Shown: positions 51,690 through 62,190 of the stretch, in pieces | Layout: each line of letters opens with the position of its first letter | Position numbering within the stretch: the first letter of the stretch is position 1 | Assembly: GCA_032718475.1 (NCBI GenBank) | Contig: JAUCBJ010005825.1 | Span: forward strand, 1-64,000 | Source: Nemertoderma westbladi | Taxonomy: Eukaryota > Xenacoelomorpha > Nemertodermatida > Nemertodermatidae | DNA length: 64,000 nucleotides | Direction: 5' to 3' | Position numbers and translations under genes: made by a program | Notes under the pieces: generated by a model | Told to the model about the DNA's origin: nothing | Seen by the model: only the letters and a program-made list of their open reading frames with translations | The model's database searches: none

Positions 51690-52195
51690 AGAAGTTAGTT
51701 AGTTAAGAGGTACGTAGTACCTAGAGTTAGTTAGTTAAGAGGTACGTAGTACCTAGAGTTAGTTAGTTAAGAGGTACGTAGTACCTAGAGTTAGTTAGTT
51801 AAGAGGTACGTAGTACCTAGATTTAGTTAGTTAGGAGGTACGTAGTACCGCTAGTTAGGAGAGAGTTAGAAGGTATGTAGTACCGTTAGTTAGAGAAGAG
51901 TTAGAGTTAGAGGGTACGTAGTACCATTAGTTAGAGAAGAGTTAGAGTTAGAGGGTACGTAGTACCGTTAGTTAGAGAAGAGTTAGAGGCTACGTAGTAC
52001 CGTTAGTTAGAGAAGAGTTAGAGTTAGAGGGTACATAGTACCGTTAGTTAGAGAAGAGTTAGAGGGTATGTAGTACCGTTAGTTAGAGAAGGGTTAGAGG
52101 GTACGTAGTACCGTTAGTTAGAGAAGAGTTAGAGGGTACGTAGTACTGTTAGTTAGAGAGTTAGAGGGTACGTAGTACCGCTAGTTAGAGAGTTA
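51690..52195 (+). repeat. Palindrome-rich tandem array between pol and ORF3
   Basis: More than ten copies of GGTACGTAGTACC (5-bp arms around GTA) spaced by 25-40 bases of AGTTAGAGAAGAGTTAGAG-type sequence. Homologous to 29263-29785 but with a different number and order of units, so the array is evolving. No coding potential. Confidence 0.9.
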
Positions 52196-52415
52196 TTTTT
52201 TATTATTCTGGAACATAATAAAAGTAACGGACAGAAATCGAAATTAGGGTGTATTTACTAGCTTTAGAATTAATTAGTAATAATTTAGGCTAAAAGGCGC
52301 AGTTAAGTAAGGAATAGGCCATTATCGGACCGTACAGAACATCTTAGATACATCACTCATCTGTATTGCGCCTTGGTAAGGCACCACCTTACAGGTGAGC
52401 GAGTGAGTGTTCGGA

Positions 52416-54962
52416 ATGGCGAGCAAATTAATCAGAAAGAGAAAGGCGGAGTCAGGAGGAAAGGAGATACTGGTGGATTTCACCGAGAGGCATCCAGAAG
52501 AGAAGACGAGAGGATACTACGAGAGGTTGGAAAGGGGTCACGCGGCACGAGTGCTGCAGGATCACTTCCGGGAGATGCACGAACAGCGGCTGGTCGGGAC
52601 CTACGGGACGCCGTCGCTGGACAACGCGATCTTCCAACACTTCCACTACGTGGTGAAAGGGGACGAGGCGAAGTTCGGGATTCCGAAGTACCCGAGGGAA
52701 TCACCGAGGAAGGACTGGAAGAGATTCATAGAGTCCGTCAACAGGGGAGGATATATGATCCTAGATGACGAGGGAACTGTGGAAGACGAGGCGGGTTCGA
52801 GATGAGGATCGGCGGGGTCGGCCAGGACCATACTCCTACATTTGGCCGCGCCAAATGGGGACATCTTCTTATTCGATCTAGGAACGTATGGGAAGAAGGA
52901 CGGGCCGAAATTAAACCAGTTGCCGAAAGCGGTACAAGTCTTGGTAAGAGAGAAGTCGATGACGAAAGTAGGATCGGCGATTCGCGAGGACGCGGAGAGA
53001 ATCATCGGTCCGGACGCCACCAACCTCCTGGATATGCAGAAGGTCTTCATGGCTATGACGGCACTGGATGGGTTGGGGGTAGTCGAAAACACAGGCCAAT
53101 GCGGGGCAGTGGCAATGGGCCAACTATTGGGGCTCGTGTGCCACAAACCGATGGACTGGGGGAAGTTCAGGGAAGAATACGGAGCAGAACTAGCGAACTC
53201 GCTAAAGTGGGGAGCGAGACCGGGAAAGCAAGAGGTATATCAATTCCGCAGAGGAGCGATAAAGGTATATCAGAAGCGATATATCCTGCAGGAAGACTGG
53301 ATGATGATAAGTTTGCTTAACTTATTTATGACCGTGGTTATCGAGAGGGAACCAGCGGCATTTCTGTTATCGGGATCACCCCTAAGCTACAGGAGAGCCT
53401 TTAAAATGGCCTTCGACGGTCTGGTAGACCACCCGGGGCTGAAGGGCGAGTCGGTGTACTACAACAGCCGACATCTGGTAGACGGGGAGACAGATACGCC
53501 GTATCAGAGATGGGAGCAGCTAGAAACGGATAGACGAGAAGCAAAGCGACTGGAAGAAGTCGCTAGACGAGAGAGGTTAGAAGCAGAGGAGAGGGAAGAG
53601 GAGGCCAGGACACAGAGTTACGGCTTCGAGGAACAGGCAGGCTTAGACGAACTTCATTGGACTTCGTCAGGGAGTTCGGGGGAGTCTCTAGGGCGAGAGC
53701 TGGGATGGACGGTGGGATCACCGAAACAGTCGACGTTGGGGTTGCAAGAGATGCCCATACCAGCGGGCGCCGAAGGCGACCAACCGCCAAGGAAGTTAAG
53801 GGAACTAGAGGGATGGAGAGCCACGGGTGAGAGCCAAGGCGGGAAGGGACATAGTGGATCCATCGGGATACCGGGGTTGGAGCCACTGCCAGAGGAGGAG
53901 GAGGACGACGACGAGTTTGGAGAGATGCCACCCATCGAGAGGATAGGCCACTCGGACACGGACTGGGTTGGCGGAAGGGTGGTGACGGCCAGTGGGGCGA
54001 GGGCCTTCTGGAACAGATCCGGCAAGCAGACCTGGGTGCACGAGGAGCCAGCGATGGATTTCGCGGGGAGCACTATCAGGTTGGGCGAGCAACCGGGGAC
54101 GGCACCACGGATAGTATTCGGGGAGACGATGCCCGAGAGAGGCGGAGAGATCGACATAGACAGAGACACCAACATGGAGAAGTTCGCCTACCAGCGACTC
54201 CACAGACCGCGGAGATCGCTTGGGACGAAAGACGACGTGGGGCGGGAGACATTGGTACTCGGCTGTGACTACTGTGGGAGACAGACCCACCAGGAAAAGA
54301 GCTGCTTGCACCGGTTCCAAAAGGGAACCTTTTGTCTCTACTGCCGAGAGCCGAGCCACAGGATGGGGGCGTGTCCACGGTTGCATAACCGATGTCCAAA
54401 GTGCAACTTTCGGGGACACTACGGACGCCAATGCGACTGGATGGACGACGAAGAGAAGTTCAGGAGATTCGAGGAGTGGGCCGACGTCGGGGCCATGACG
54501 CGCCAGCGCATGAAGGCCCAGGAGTTCAAGTGGGGTTTCTTCCTTATCAATCAGGAGGCTCACATGGAAATCATAAAGCGGAGGCTACCGTTTACCTATC
54601 AAGAGGTAGCAACGGCGGCGTCGTATGCTGGAGTGATGAACACACAAAGATATTTGGACAGGTGGACGCCACAGAACCGAGGGGAGTTTAGGGATTTCTT
54701 GGCGGAGCACGTGCCGCGAGCAATGAAGATGATCCTATGGGACGCCACCAGAGGGAGACAACAGGGCCATTCTGAGGGGCCACCGGCGAAGCGATATCGG
54801 GCACTAATAACACCAGCGCCCAAGGAGCCAACAACCGGAATCAGCAGGGAGGTGGCGGCGAAAGTCCGAAAGCAGAAAGCGGATCCCAGAGGAGCGGTGG
54901 TAACCAAGAAACGACCCAGGGAAGAGGACGCCAGGGGGAACTATCCCCAGAGGAACAGATAG
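52416..54962 (+). CDS. BELb ORF3, 848-codon protein with three CCHC knuckles
   Basis: Not recognised. It starts at the ATG at 52416 (MASKLIRKRKAES) and shares one frame to 54962, apart from TGA at 52803-52805 (codon 130; CGA in copy 1). Residues 1-340 look globular, including GDIFLFDLGTYGKKDG, GQCGAVAMGQLLGLVC and LLNLFMTVVIERE. Residues about 365-390 form an Arg/Glu helix, followed by an acidic/Pro-Gly linker (EEEEDDDEFGEM). Codons 617-673 hold CDYCGRQTHQEKSC, CLYCREPSHRMGAC and CPKCNFRGHYGRQC, all exact CX2CX4HX4C. The tail is basic. No signal peptide or membrane anchor is evident, so it is not an ordinary envelope protein. Its position after pol and its RNA-binding-type fingers suggest an accessory nucleic-acid-binding protein or a second gag; that is inference. 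Confidence 0.85.
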
Positions 54963-55641
54963 GTTCCCAGGGCCGGGGGAGAGAAACTGAGACTTGGACG
55001 TGGTACGCCTGGAAGGCGCCGCGTGGGACGTACGAACTATTAAGTACAAATTAAGCTAATGCAAATAATTAAATAAGTGCAATTATATGTACGTACGCAG
55101 TGATCAGTAGTTTAGCAATAAAATATACGTTCGGAGTAAGTACTATAGTCATACAACCTTTCTCAATTAGCTACTGGGACTGGGGGGATAACTGACTATG
55201 GCACTATGGACGAGACACCAGACGATTTCACACTTCTTGAGTGCGAAGGCACAAGAGGGGGGGGGGGGGAGATTCGTCAGAAGGGATGAGGTAGTCGAAG
55301 TGGGGTTGAGAGAGACGAAGTAATAGTGCGAAGTGCGGAGAGAGTGCGGACGCAATTCTAGTGTGGGGGGGGAGAATAAGAGGCTGAGTGAGGGACGAGG
55401 AGGTCCGAGGGTATGAGAAAGTTAGGGCGAGAGTGGAGAAGAGATAGGGCGAAAGTGTTGGGGAAACAAAAGTCGCGTGAGAGGTGAGCGCGATCGGCCC
55501 GACATGGGACGCCAGGCATACAGGGTAGCGTTATCATACCCATAGGGAGCGGCCTGGAAAGCCGGCTCCGAGAGAAAAGAATTCCACCCCACACCCGATA
55601 CTAGATCGGGATCCAGCGGGATTGTAGCGCACTTAAGGTGG
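54963..55641 (+). other. BELb 3' UTR
   Basis: No gene. G tracts at about 55257-55269 and 55363-55370, purine-rich. Matches 32806-33488. Confidence 0.7.
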
Positions 55642-55679
55642 ATGCTATCTTCTCACCGGGAAGATAGCATGGGGGGGAG
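55642..55679 (+). promoter_or_regulatory. Hairpin and polypurine tract before the 3' LTR
   Basis: Perfect 11-bp stem (ATGCTATCTTC with GAAGATAGCAT, 55642-55670) followed by GGGGGGGAG at 55671-55679 and the LTR. Identical to 33489-33526. Confidence 0.85.
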
Positions 55680-56224
55680 TGTTAGCTTATTCAATCCCGC
55701 TAACACCCCATAAAGTTAAGCCGATAAGCAATATTGGGGGCCACGAGATTGGGTAATCACCAACTCGTGTCACCCCAATAAAATGGGAAGGAGAAACACA
55801 ATGAGGGTCAGGGGCCAAACCCCTAACCCAGAGAGAACAGGTGGAGTGAACGGAAACACTCCAAAGGGCGCCAACAAGGGTATCAACCAATCAGAGGGGG
55901 GAAAGGCATCGATTAGGTAGAGTAACAAGGCCAACCCGTGCAATATAGCCAGTTGGCAGTAATCATTTCAGTTCAGTTATCTCAGTATCATATTGGTGCT
56001 AGTTAGGTTAGTTAGTTTAGCTAGGGAAGGACCGGGACTTTAATTACCGTATCCCGCCTTCCATATACAACAACATTATCTATATCCATAGCTATATCTA
56101 TATACCCGTACAACCGACTATTATATACGACGAACGACACGAACTCTTTTTATCTTTCACACACGGCGGGGACGCGTGAACTAAACAACCGGATAAACCG
56201 GGATCCTTCCTGGATCCCGTCACA
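55680..56224 (+). repeat. BELb 3' LTR
   Basis: 545 bp, two differences from the 5' LTR. TGTTAGC to GTCACA, with the terminal hairpin at 56199-56219. Followed by the GATTC duplication. Confidence 0.97.
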
Positions 56225-56962
56225 GATTCTCACTTCCAATCGTTGAGTGACGACCTGAAAGATATCAAGTCTGAACTCCAAAAGGTTCAATCTCAAAACG
56301 AGATACTGAAAAAAGAAAACTCATTACTGCGGCGCGACTTAGATACACTAACCAATGACAATGACAACATACTGCAATATCTGCATAGTAACAATCTACT
56401 GTTGCATGGCCTTCCTGAGTCTTCAAACGAACGAGATGAACAAACGGTTAGAACCCTACTAACATCCCTCGGTGTAGTGGAGGATGTCGACCTTCTACAC
56501 CGCCTCGGTCCCAAACCAAAGTCTAAACCAACTAAGACGACTAGCCAGCCTACACCTCGACCGATAATAATTCAATTTACTCGCCACTCATTGCGGAATT
56601 ATATCCTCTCCCATAAAGGCGATCTTCCTTGTGGATTTTACGCATCTGAGCACTTAACCACTCGACGGTCGGCAATCCTACGTGAGGCCAAATCCCTTAA
56701 AAAATCGTGATCGGAGTGAAATTGGAGTGTCTTCGTTAAACATAAACTCGCCGACAAACCAACACTCATCTACACCCTTTCCGATCTCGATACTTTTAAG
56801 CGGAGTCCTCCCGCTACTCCTAACGAGGAAGCTGTTAACGAATCCTCCAACGTCGGCATCCCGGTCCATGGATCTCCCGGCGACCACGGTCCAAACACTT
56901 CCATTCGTGGATTGCGCTCAAGTATTACCCCGATCATCTATAATCCCGAAACTGATATCTAG
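56225..56962 (+). pseudogene. LINE-E ORF1
   Basis: Continues from the stub at 42496. A coiled coil (DDLKDIKSELQKVQSQNEIL, then LLRRDLDTLTND) leads into NLLLHGLPESSNERDEQT, the arrangement of L1-type ORF1 proteins (coiled coil, then an RNA-recognition-like domain), and a C-terminal part with FYASEHLTTRRSAILREAK. Two in-frame TGA codons follow at 56708 and 56717, then KHKLADKPTLIYTLSDLDTFK is readable in the same frame to TAG at 56960. The product would bind the LINE RNA. Disrupted both by BELb and by the stops. Confidence 0.75.
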
Positions 56963-57304
56963 ATGGTTGGTGGATGGTCCATACTCGATGGTTGTTTACT
57001 GCCATGATGGGTCACTCTAATTTTATACTAATTACATCTCAGAATAAGTCCAATTTAGAACTGTAACAATATCCACTATATATTCGTTAATTAGGACTAG
57101 TTTTTAATGCTACATTATAAAGCTCAGTAGAGGCTTTTCCTTATGTTAGTGCAGTGTAGCGGAATAATTTATCGGTACCTCACGTAGGTCATTCTGTGTT
57201 ACTTTTAGTGCGTGTTTTCTTGTTGTCTACGTAAACTCTAGGATATATTGTTGTAACCCCCCCCCCCCCCCCCTTCCTCCTCCTTCCCCGCATTCTACTG
57301 TTCC
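56963..57304 (+). other. LINE-E spacer between ORF1 and ORF2
   Basis: No gene. AT-rich, with a C-run at about 57258-57274 just before the ORF2 start. Confidence 0.6.
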
Positions 57305-57610
57305 ATGTCTCACACCCCCGACTTCTGTAATTTTTGCTATTCTAGATTCGATCCTACTGATAGTATAATAACTTGTAGTCTATGCACCGATCAATATCAC
57401 TTACCCTGTGGCTCATACCTAATGTTTAATAACGAAAATAAATTTACAGACAATAATCCTTCGCTTTCTGTGTTTCAGTTTAACTGCCGTAGTTTACCAG
57501 CCAATTTATCTGCCATAACTGATTTTTTATTGACAATTGACAACAAATTTGACATACTTACATTTTCTGAAACATTTCTAATGGACAACTCACCTGGTAA
57601 GTCGAGGTAA
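57305..57610 (+). pseudogene. LINE-E ORF2 5' fragment
   Basis: MSHTPDFCNFCYSRF, then CSLCTDQYHLPCGSYL: the same PHD-like finger as LINE-A ORF2, followed directly by the endonuclease start (SVFQFNCRSLPANLSAIT, LTFSETFLMDN). About 90 residues found between the two in LINE-A are missing. The fragment ends at 57610 and no RT follows. It shows that LINE-A and LINE-E are related families. Confidence 0.75.
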
Positions 57611-58021
57611 CAGTATAAAAATTAGTGGCTACAAAGATCCATTCTAGATTCTAAATTGAAAGATTGAAATGTTGAAAGATTTAATTTAACCTGTTCAGGA
57701 GAAAATATATTACTACAAATTTATATATTGATTATTGATATTGATATATATTGATTTTTATTACATGGTGCTACGCTCTAAATATTACGCAGAGATATGA
57801 CACTTATACAAATACTTGAGTACATCATGCCTAAAACTGACGGACTGATTGCTGATACTATTGCTTATGGTACTGTAAATAGACGGGCTTGCTTCATACT
57901 GTCATAGGGGCTGATTTCTACTTCCTACGGCTGGAGTTTAGTAACGTTTATCGGGGCTGAGTCTGCCTTCGATAAGACCGAGATAAGACCGAGGGTGGAT
58001 TTTATTGGAGCATAATTGGGG
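57611..58021. other. AT-rich spacer, no gene
   Basis: Nothing recognised apart from short direct repeats (TTGAAAGATTGAAATGTTGAAAG near 57656 and ATATTGATTATTGATATTGA near 57724). Confidence 0.5.
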
Positions 58022-58660
58022 CTGAGTTCAGCTTCATCCAGGCCGAGTTCTCCTTCATTCGGGCCGAGTTCGCCTCCATCCAGGCTGAGACCGAGTTCGC
58101 CTTCATGCAGGCCGAGTTCGCCTTCATCCAAGCCAAGTTCGCCTTATCCTGGACTGAGTTCGCCTCCATCCAGGCCGAGATCGCCTTCACCCAGGCCGAG
58201 TTCGCCTTCTCGCGCACCGAGTTTGCCTCCATCCAGGCCGAGTTCGCCTCCATCCAGGCCGAGTTTGCTTTCATCCAGGCTGAGTTCGCCTTCATCAAGG
58301 CCGAGATCGCCTTCATCCAGGGCGAGTTTGCCTTTTCCTGGGCCGAGTTTGCCCCCATCCAGGCCGAGTTCGCCTTCGCCCAGTTCGAGTTCGCCTTCAC
58401 CCGGACTGAGATCGCCTCCTCCGGGCCGAGTTTGCCTCCATCCAGGCCGAGTTTGCCTCCACTCATGCCGAGTTCGCCTTCATCTAGGCCGAGTTCGCCT
58501 TCATCCAGGCAGAGTTGACCTTCATCCGGGCCGAGTTCGCCTTCATCCAAGCCGAGTTCGCCGTCTTCTGCCCCGAGTTCGCCTCCATCCAGGCCAAGTT
58601 CATCTTCACCTGGGCCGGGTTCGCCTTCAACCGGGCCGAGGTCTCCTCCATCCATTCAAG
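58022..58660. repeat. 21-bp minisatellite, about 30 units
   Basis: Units of the type GCCGAGTTCGCCTTCATCCAG repeat with a strict 21-bp period and moderate divergence. Because 21 is divisible by three and the unit lacks stops, long open frames appear on both strands (for example repeating EFAFIQA, or ELGLDEG). I do not regard these as demonstrated genes. Confidence 0.9.
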
Positions 58661-59288
58661 TCATATCAAAACCGCGGAGCGTAGCTGTTTGAAAAGTTGG
58701 TGAGTTGACGTTATTACTTCATCTTATCACTTTCAAATTCACTCAACTGTTGAGTCATTGTCATTCATTGTCTGTTCAATCTATTTATACAAACATATAC
58801 TACTGTCATTGATTCTCGATCAATCGATACTACACACGACTGATACTACTATATACAGATCCCCCAGTTTAATACTTTTGTTTGATCATGTCTCATTATT
58901 GCTTCACCTGCCTCTGAATGCCATTGCTTGCCTTCACGAGAATTATCGAGTCTGGCACCATATTATACATCTGTATGTAATTATCATCTGATTATCAGAA
59001 ATCACATATATATTCTGTATATTTGACTTTGTTGTCTGTCCCGCTTGCTTTTCACTTATTTAAATTTGTTGTCTGTCCCATTGATTTCTTTTACACCTGT
59101 AACTACTGTGTAGCTCTTGTTTTGTGTATTTAATTTTACTGCCTGTCTCATCAGTTTTACACCTGTTTCAATCAACTATTTCCACCTGACTCCCCAGTAG
59201 CGATAACATTCTACTGCACTCTGTTCTACTGTATTCTCATTTCATTCCCTGTCCCTCAGCTCAATACATTAGACGACCCTCCCCACCT
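58661..59288. other. Region upstream of the Ulp1-RT element
   Basis: No gene. T-rich with repeated TTGTCTGTCCC-like words (59029, 59070 and 59139). It may be the 5' UTR of the element that follows. Confidence 0.45.
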
Positions 59289-60213
59289 ATGGCAGATGAA
59301 CCCAGCTACATAGACCTCACAGAATCAGTCCTCATGAACGATGTCCCACCCACCAACATTGACACCTATGACTTCCAAGGCTTCACTATCTCAGAGGATG
59401 ACATTAGCAGCTTAGACGCCGAGAATTGGGTAACTGACAACATAATAGAAGGTTTTCTACGACTTTATTCCAGAGAATATCCACCCCAAACCCGGGTTTA
59501 CAGTACTCAAATACTCTACATCCTTCGCAGAAAGGCAGGCTATGAATCCTTGAAACAATGGAACACCGACAACCCTTTTCAACTTAACTACCTGCTCTTT
59601 CCCATCCACAACAACGGGCATTGGTCCTTGCTCTCATTTTCGCCAAAGACATGGGAGCTTAGATACTGTGACTCTCTCGGAACACTAAACCTACCAGTCA
59701 TCAATGACATTATGAATTGGTTGTCATTCGAGGCACGCAGATTCAACCTTCCAACAAGGGACTTTCTTATATTTCCGCCACTCCCAAAGCTCCAGTTCAA
59801 CAATTTTCAATGTGGTATCTACATATGCAAATTTGCACAGCTAATCCTACAGTCCAAAACCTTCTCAGGTGTGAACGACATCTCCATTCAGGCATTCCGC
59901 AAGCATCTCCACTCCCAAGTGAAAACGAAATCCATCCTTATCAAAGGAGGAAACAGCCAACCAGACCACCCACCCCCCTGCCCACAGGAGCAAACTCTTA
60001 GACCAGGTAATCATATCCATCCCAATCTCCCCATTCACTCCAACCCTTGCCAGGGCAATGACTTCCCCAGCCCCAGCCCCATGGGGACAAATCCAATCCA
60101 CCACCCAGCAGACCACAGCGACATTATTCAATCAATTACACCACCTGACAAAAACACCACCAATGACAGTCAACACCCACAATCTACCCAAGCCCCCACC
60201 CCCCCCCCCCCCC
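59289..60213 (+). CDS. Ulp1/SENP-like cysteine protease domain of retroelement
   Basis: Starts MADEPSYIDLTES. Residues about 30-200 form an Ulp1 (C48) fold: WVTDNIIEGFLRLY near the N-terminus, then catalytic H111 (NNGHWSLLSF), D128 (YCDSLGTL), Q169 and C175 (QFNNFQCGIYICKF), with the Q-C spacing of six typical of the family. Such proteases remove SUMO-like modifiers or process the polyprotein; the role in the element is not known. A Pro-rich tail follows to a C15 run at 60199-60213, beyond which the natural continuation is in another frame, so the stop at 60269 is probably not native. Confidence 0.85.
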
Positions 60214-61301
60214 TCACGAACCCCATCCTCACCAACCCCCCTACCACAGTCCCCACAAATCACAAATAAACAACAATTACCCCCTCAATCATTGTCATCT
60301 CCCTCACAACAACAACCATCACAACAACAGTCACAGACATCCTCTATTATCTCAACATCCCAATCCACCTGTCCATCCTGCAAGAAAACATATTCTGTCA
60401 CCAGCAACGGGAGACTCCACAAGCATAATGCCACAAATGGTCGCGTCTGTCCAGGCTCAGGCACCATTGCGGAGCCTCAACCTATACAAACCCTCTTTAT
60501 ACCAGCACCAGCACCCCACAATTCACTAACTGAAGCGGAATCTGCCAGCAATACATCCACCAATGACTACTTAAAAGTATTTAAAGTTCTTCTCCTCACT
60601 AGGACACTTACACGCATCCCCCGGGGAGCAAGACAACTGGCCTCAACATGTTACACCAAGCTATGCAAAGCAGTAGTCAATCATAACTCCATGCATGAGT
60701 GGCTAAACCTTACAGCCTTCCCTTATAGCCTGAGGATTCCCCCCCAAGTACACAAACGGAGAAAGCGAAACCCCGGTTTATTGGAGAAATCCCTGACAAG
60801 TAAGGTCAAGGACCAGCTGCACGAATTCATGGAGCTATGTGAATCACAGGAGCCTCTAGTTCTCCCAGTACCTGAACAACAGCAACATCATAACAAACCT
60901 AAACCCACCAAACAAAAACACACACAACGACAAGAAGACTTTTTGGGGTTACTCATCTCTTCAAAAATAGAGGAAGGTAATATCAAGGCAGCAGCCCACC
61001 TGGCATCTTCATCAGCCACCATAGCACCAGCCAACTAGGCAACACTAGATGCACTCATAGCCCTACACCCGACCCGACCACCTGAAGATCATATTGGGGT
61101 AACATCAATAGCTGATGCCAAAGCCCCAATCCTTGAGCTCTCTTACACCGACATCCGTAAGTCAATTAAAGCCTTTCCCGAAGGCTCCGCGGCAGGTCCA
61201 GATAATCTCAGACCTCAACATCTGAAAGACCTCTGCTCCTTCTCCGTGGGTGATACAGCAACAGACCTCTTGAAAGGAGTAACCTCAGTTGCCAACATGA
61301 T
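60214..61301 (+). CDS. Ulp1-RT element: linker, Cys/His motif and RT start
   Basis: From the C15 run the frame is open to TAG at 61036-61038 and again, same frame, to the LINE-B insertion. It contains Pro/Gln/Ser low complexity, a possible zinc motif (CPSCKKTYSV, then LHKHNATNGRVC), a helical region with TRTLTRIPRGARQLAS, and after the stop the RT start (FPEGSAAGPDNLRPQHLKDLC). GSAAGPDNLR is the conserved beginning of this RT type. The TAG is an in-frame nonsense mutation. Confidence 0.75.
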
Positions 61302-61330
61302 CATCCTTAGATCATTATAATGATGATGGG

Positions 61331-61879
61331 GTGATGATAACTCCACCTACTGGCTCCAGAAGTCGAGGAAATCCTGCCAAGTACCTAACTGATCTAGACT
61401 TTGCTGATGACTTAGGAGTACTCTCAGAATCATTAGAGGGAGCCCAACGGCTCCTCAGCTCATTAGAACATGCTGCTTCTAGTGTTGGTCTTTTTATTAA
61501 CTCCAGAAAGACCAAAATTCTGACAGTTAACTTTGAAAGTCCTCAGCAAGGCTCTGATCGGATGAGCATAAGCTCAAAGGATGGTATGCTTGAGCATGTG
61601 GACGACTTCTGTTACCTGGGATCATGGATCCGGAAGTCAGGTGAGGACCTTCGAATACGTAAGGGAAAGGCATGGGCAGCCTTGAATAGTCTTTCCAGGA
61701 TTTGGAAGTCACCGAGAATTAATCGGAAACTTAAGGTCCGATTATTTAGAGCAGCAGTAGTTCCAGTACTCCTCTACGGGAGTCCATGCTGGGCTCTAAC
61801 TGCTGAGGACACCAAATCTCTGGATGGCACATTCCTAGTGTTGGTCTTTTTATTAACTCCAGAAAGACCAAAATTCTGA
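61331..61879 (+). pseudogene. LINE-B copy 3 RT part, first duplicate
   Basis: Contains the FADD motif (LDFADDLGVLSESLEGAQ), SRKTKILTVNFE, CYLGSWIRKSGE and PVLLYGSPCWALT. At 61835 the sequence jumps back to SVGLFINSRKTK because of the 356-bp duplication, which is not a multiple of three, and the frame ends. Confidence 0.8.
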
Positions 61880-62190
61880 CAGTTAACTTTGAAAGTCCTC
61901 AGCAAGTCTCTGATCGGATGAGCATAAGCTCAAAGGATGGTATGCTTGAGCATGTGGACGACTTCTGTTACCTGGGATCATGGATCCGGAAGTCAGGTGA
62001 GGACCTTCGAATACGTAAGGGAAAGGCATGGGCAGCCTTGAATAGTCTTTCCAGGATTTGGAAGTCACCGAGAATTAATCGGAAACTTAAGGTCCGATTA
62101 TTAAGAGCAGCAGTAGTTCCAGTACTCCTCTACGGGAGTCCATGCTGGGCTCTAACTGCTGAGGACACCAAATCTCTGGATGGCACATTC
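61479..62190 (+). repeat. 356-bp tandem duplication within LINE-B copy 3
   Basis: 61479-61834 and 61835-62190 are near-identical (for example GGCTCTGATCGG in the first and GTCTCTGATCGG in the second). The junction falls at a short CTAGTG/TTCCTAGTG similarity. Confidence 0.9.

Larger units (their letters stand above)
42533..56224 (+). mobile_element. BELb, full-length 13.7-kb BEL/Pao element with ORF3
   Basis: Two LTRs in the same orientation, GATTC on both sides (42528-42532 and 56225-56229), and the internal order leader, gag, gag-pol, tandem array, ORF3, 3' UTR, polypurine tract. The LTRs differ at only two sites (one C insertion, one G/A), pointing to a recent insertion. Despite that, gag is frame-broken at G runs, pol has two stops and ORF3 one. 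At 13.7 kb it is much longer than a typical BEL/Pao element, the excess lying in the gag N-terminus and ORF3. Confidence 0.95.

Noticed and set aside
52416-54962. ORF3 as a retroviral-type envelope
   Set aside because: No signal peptide, membrane anchor or glycosylation-rich ectodomain can be seen; three CCHC knuckles argue for nucleic-acid binding.
58002-58655. Acidic Gly/Glu-rich protein on the minus strand
   Set aside because: It is an antisense reading of the 21-bp minisatellite.
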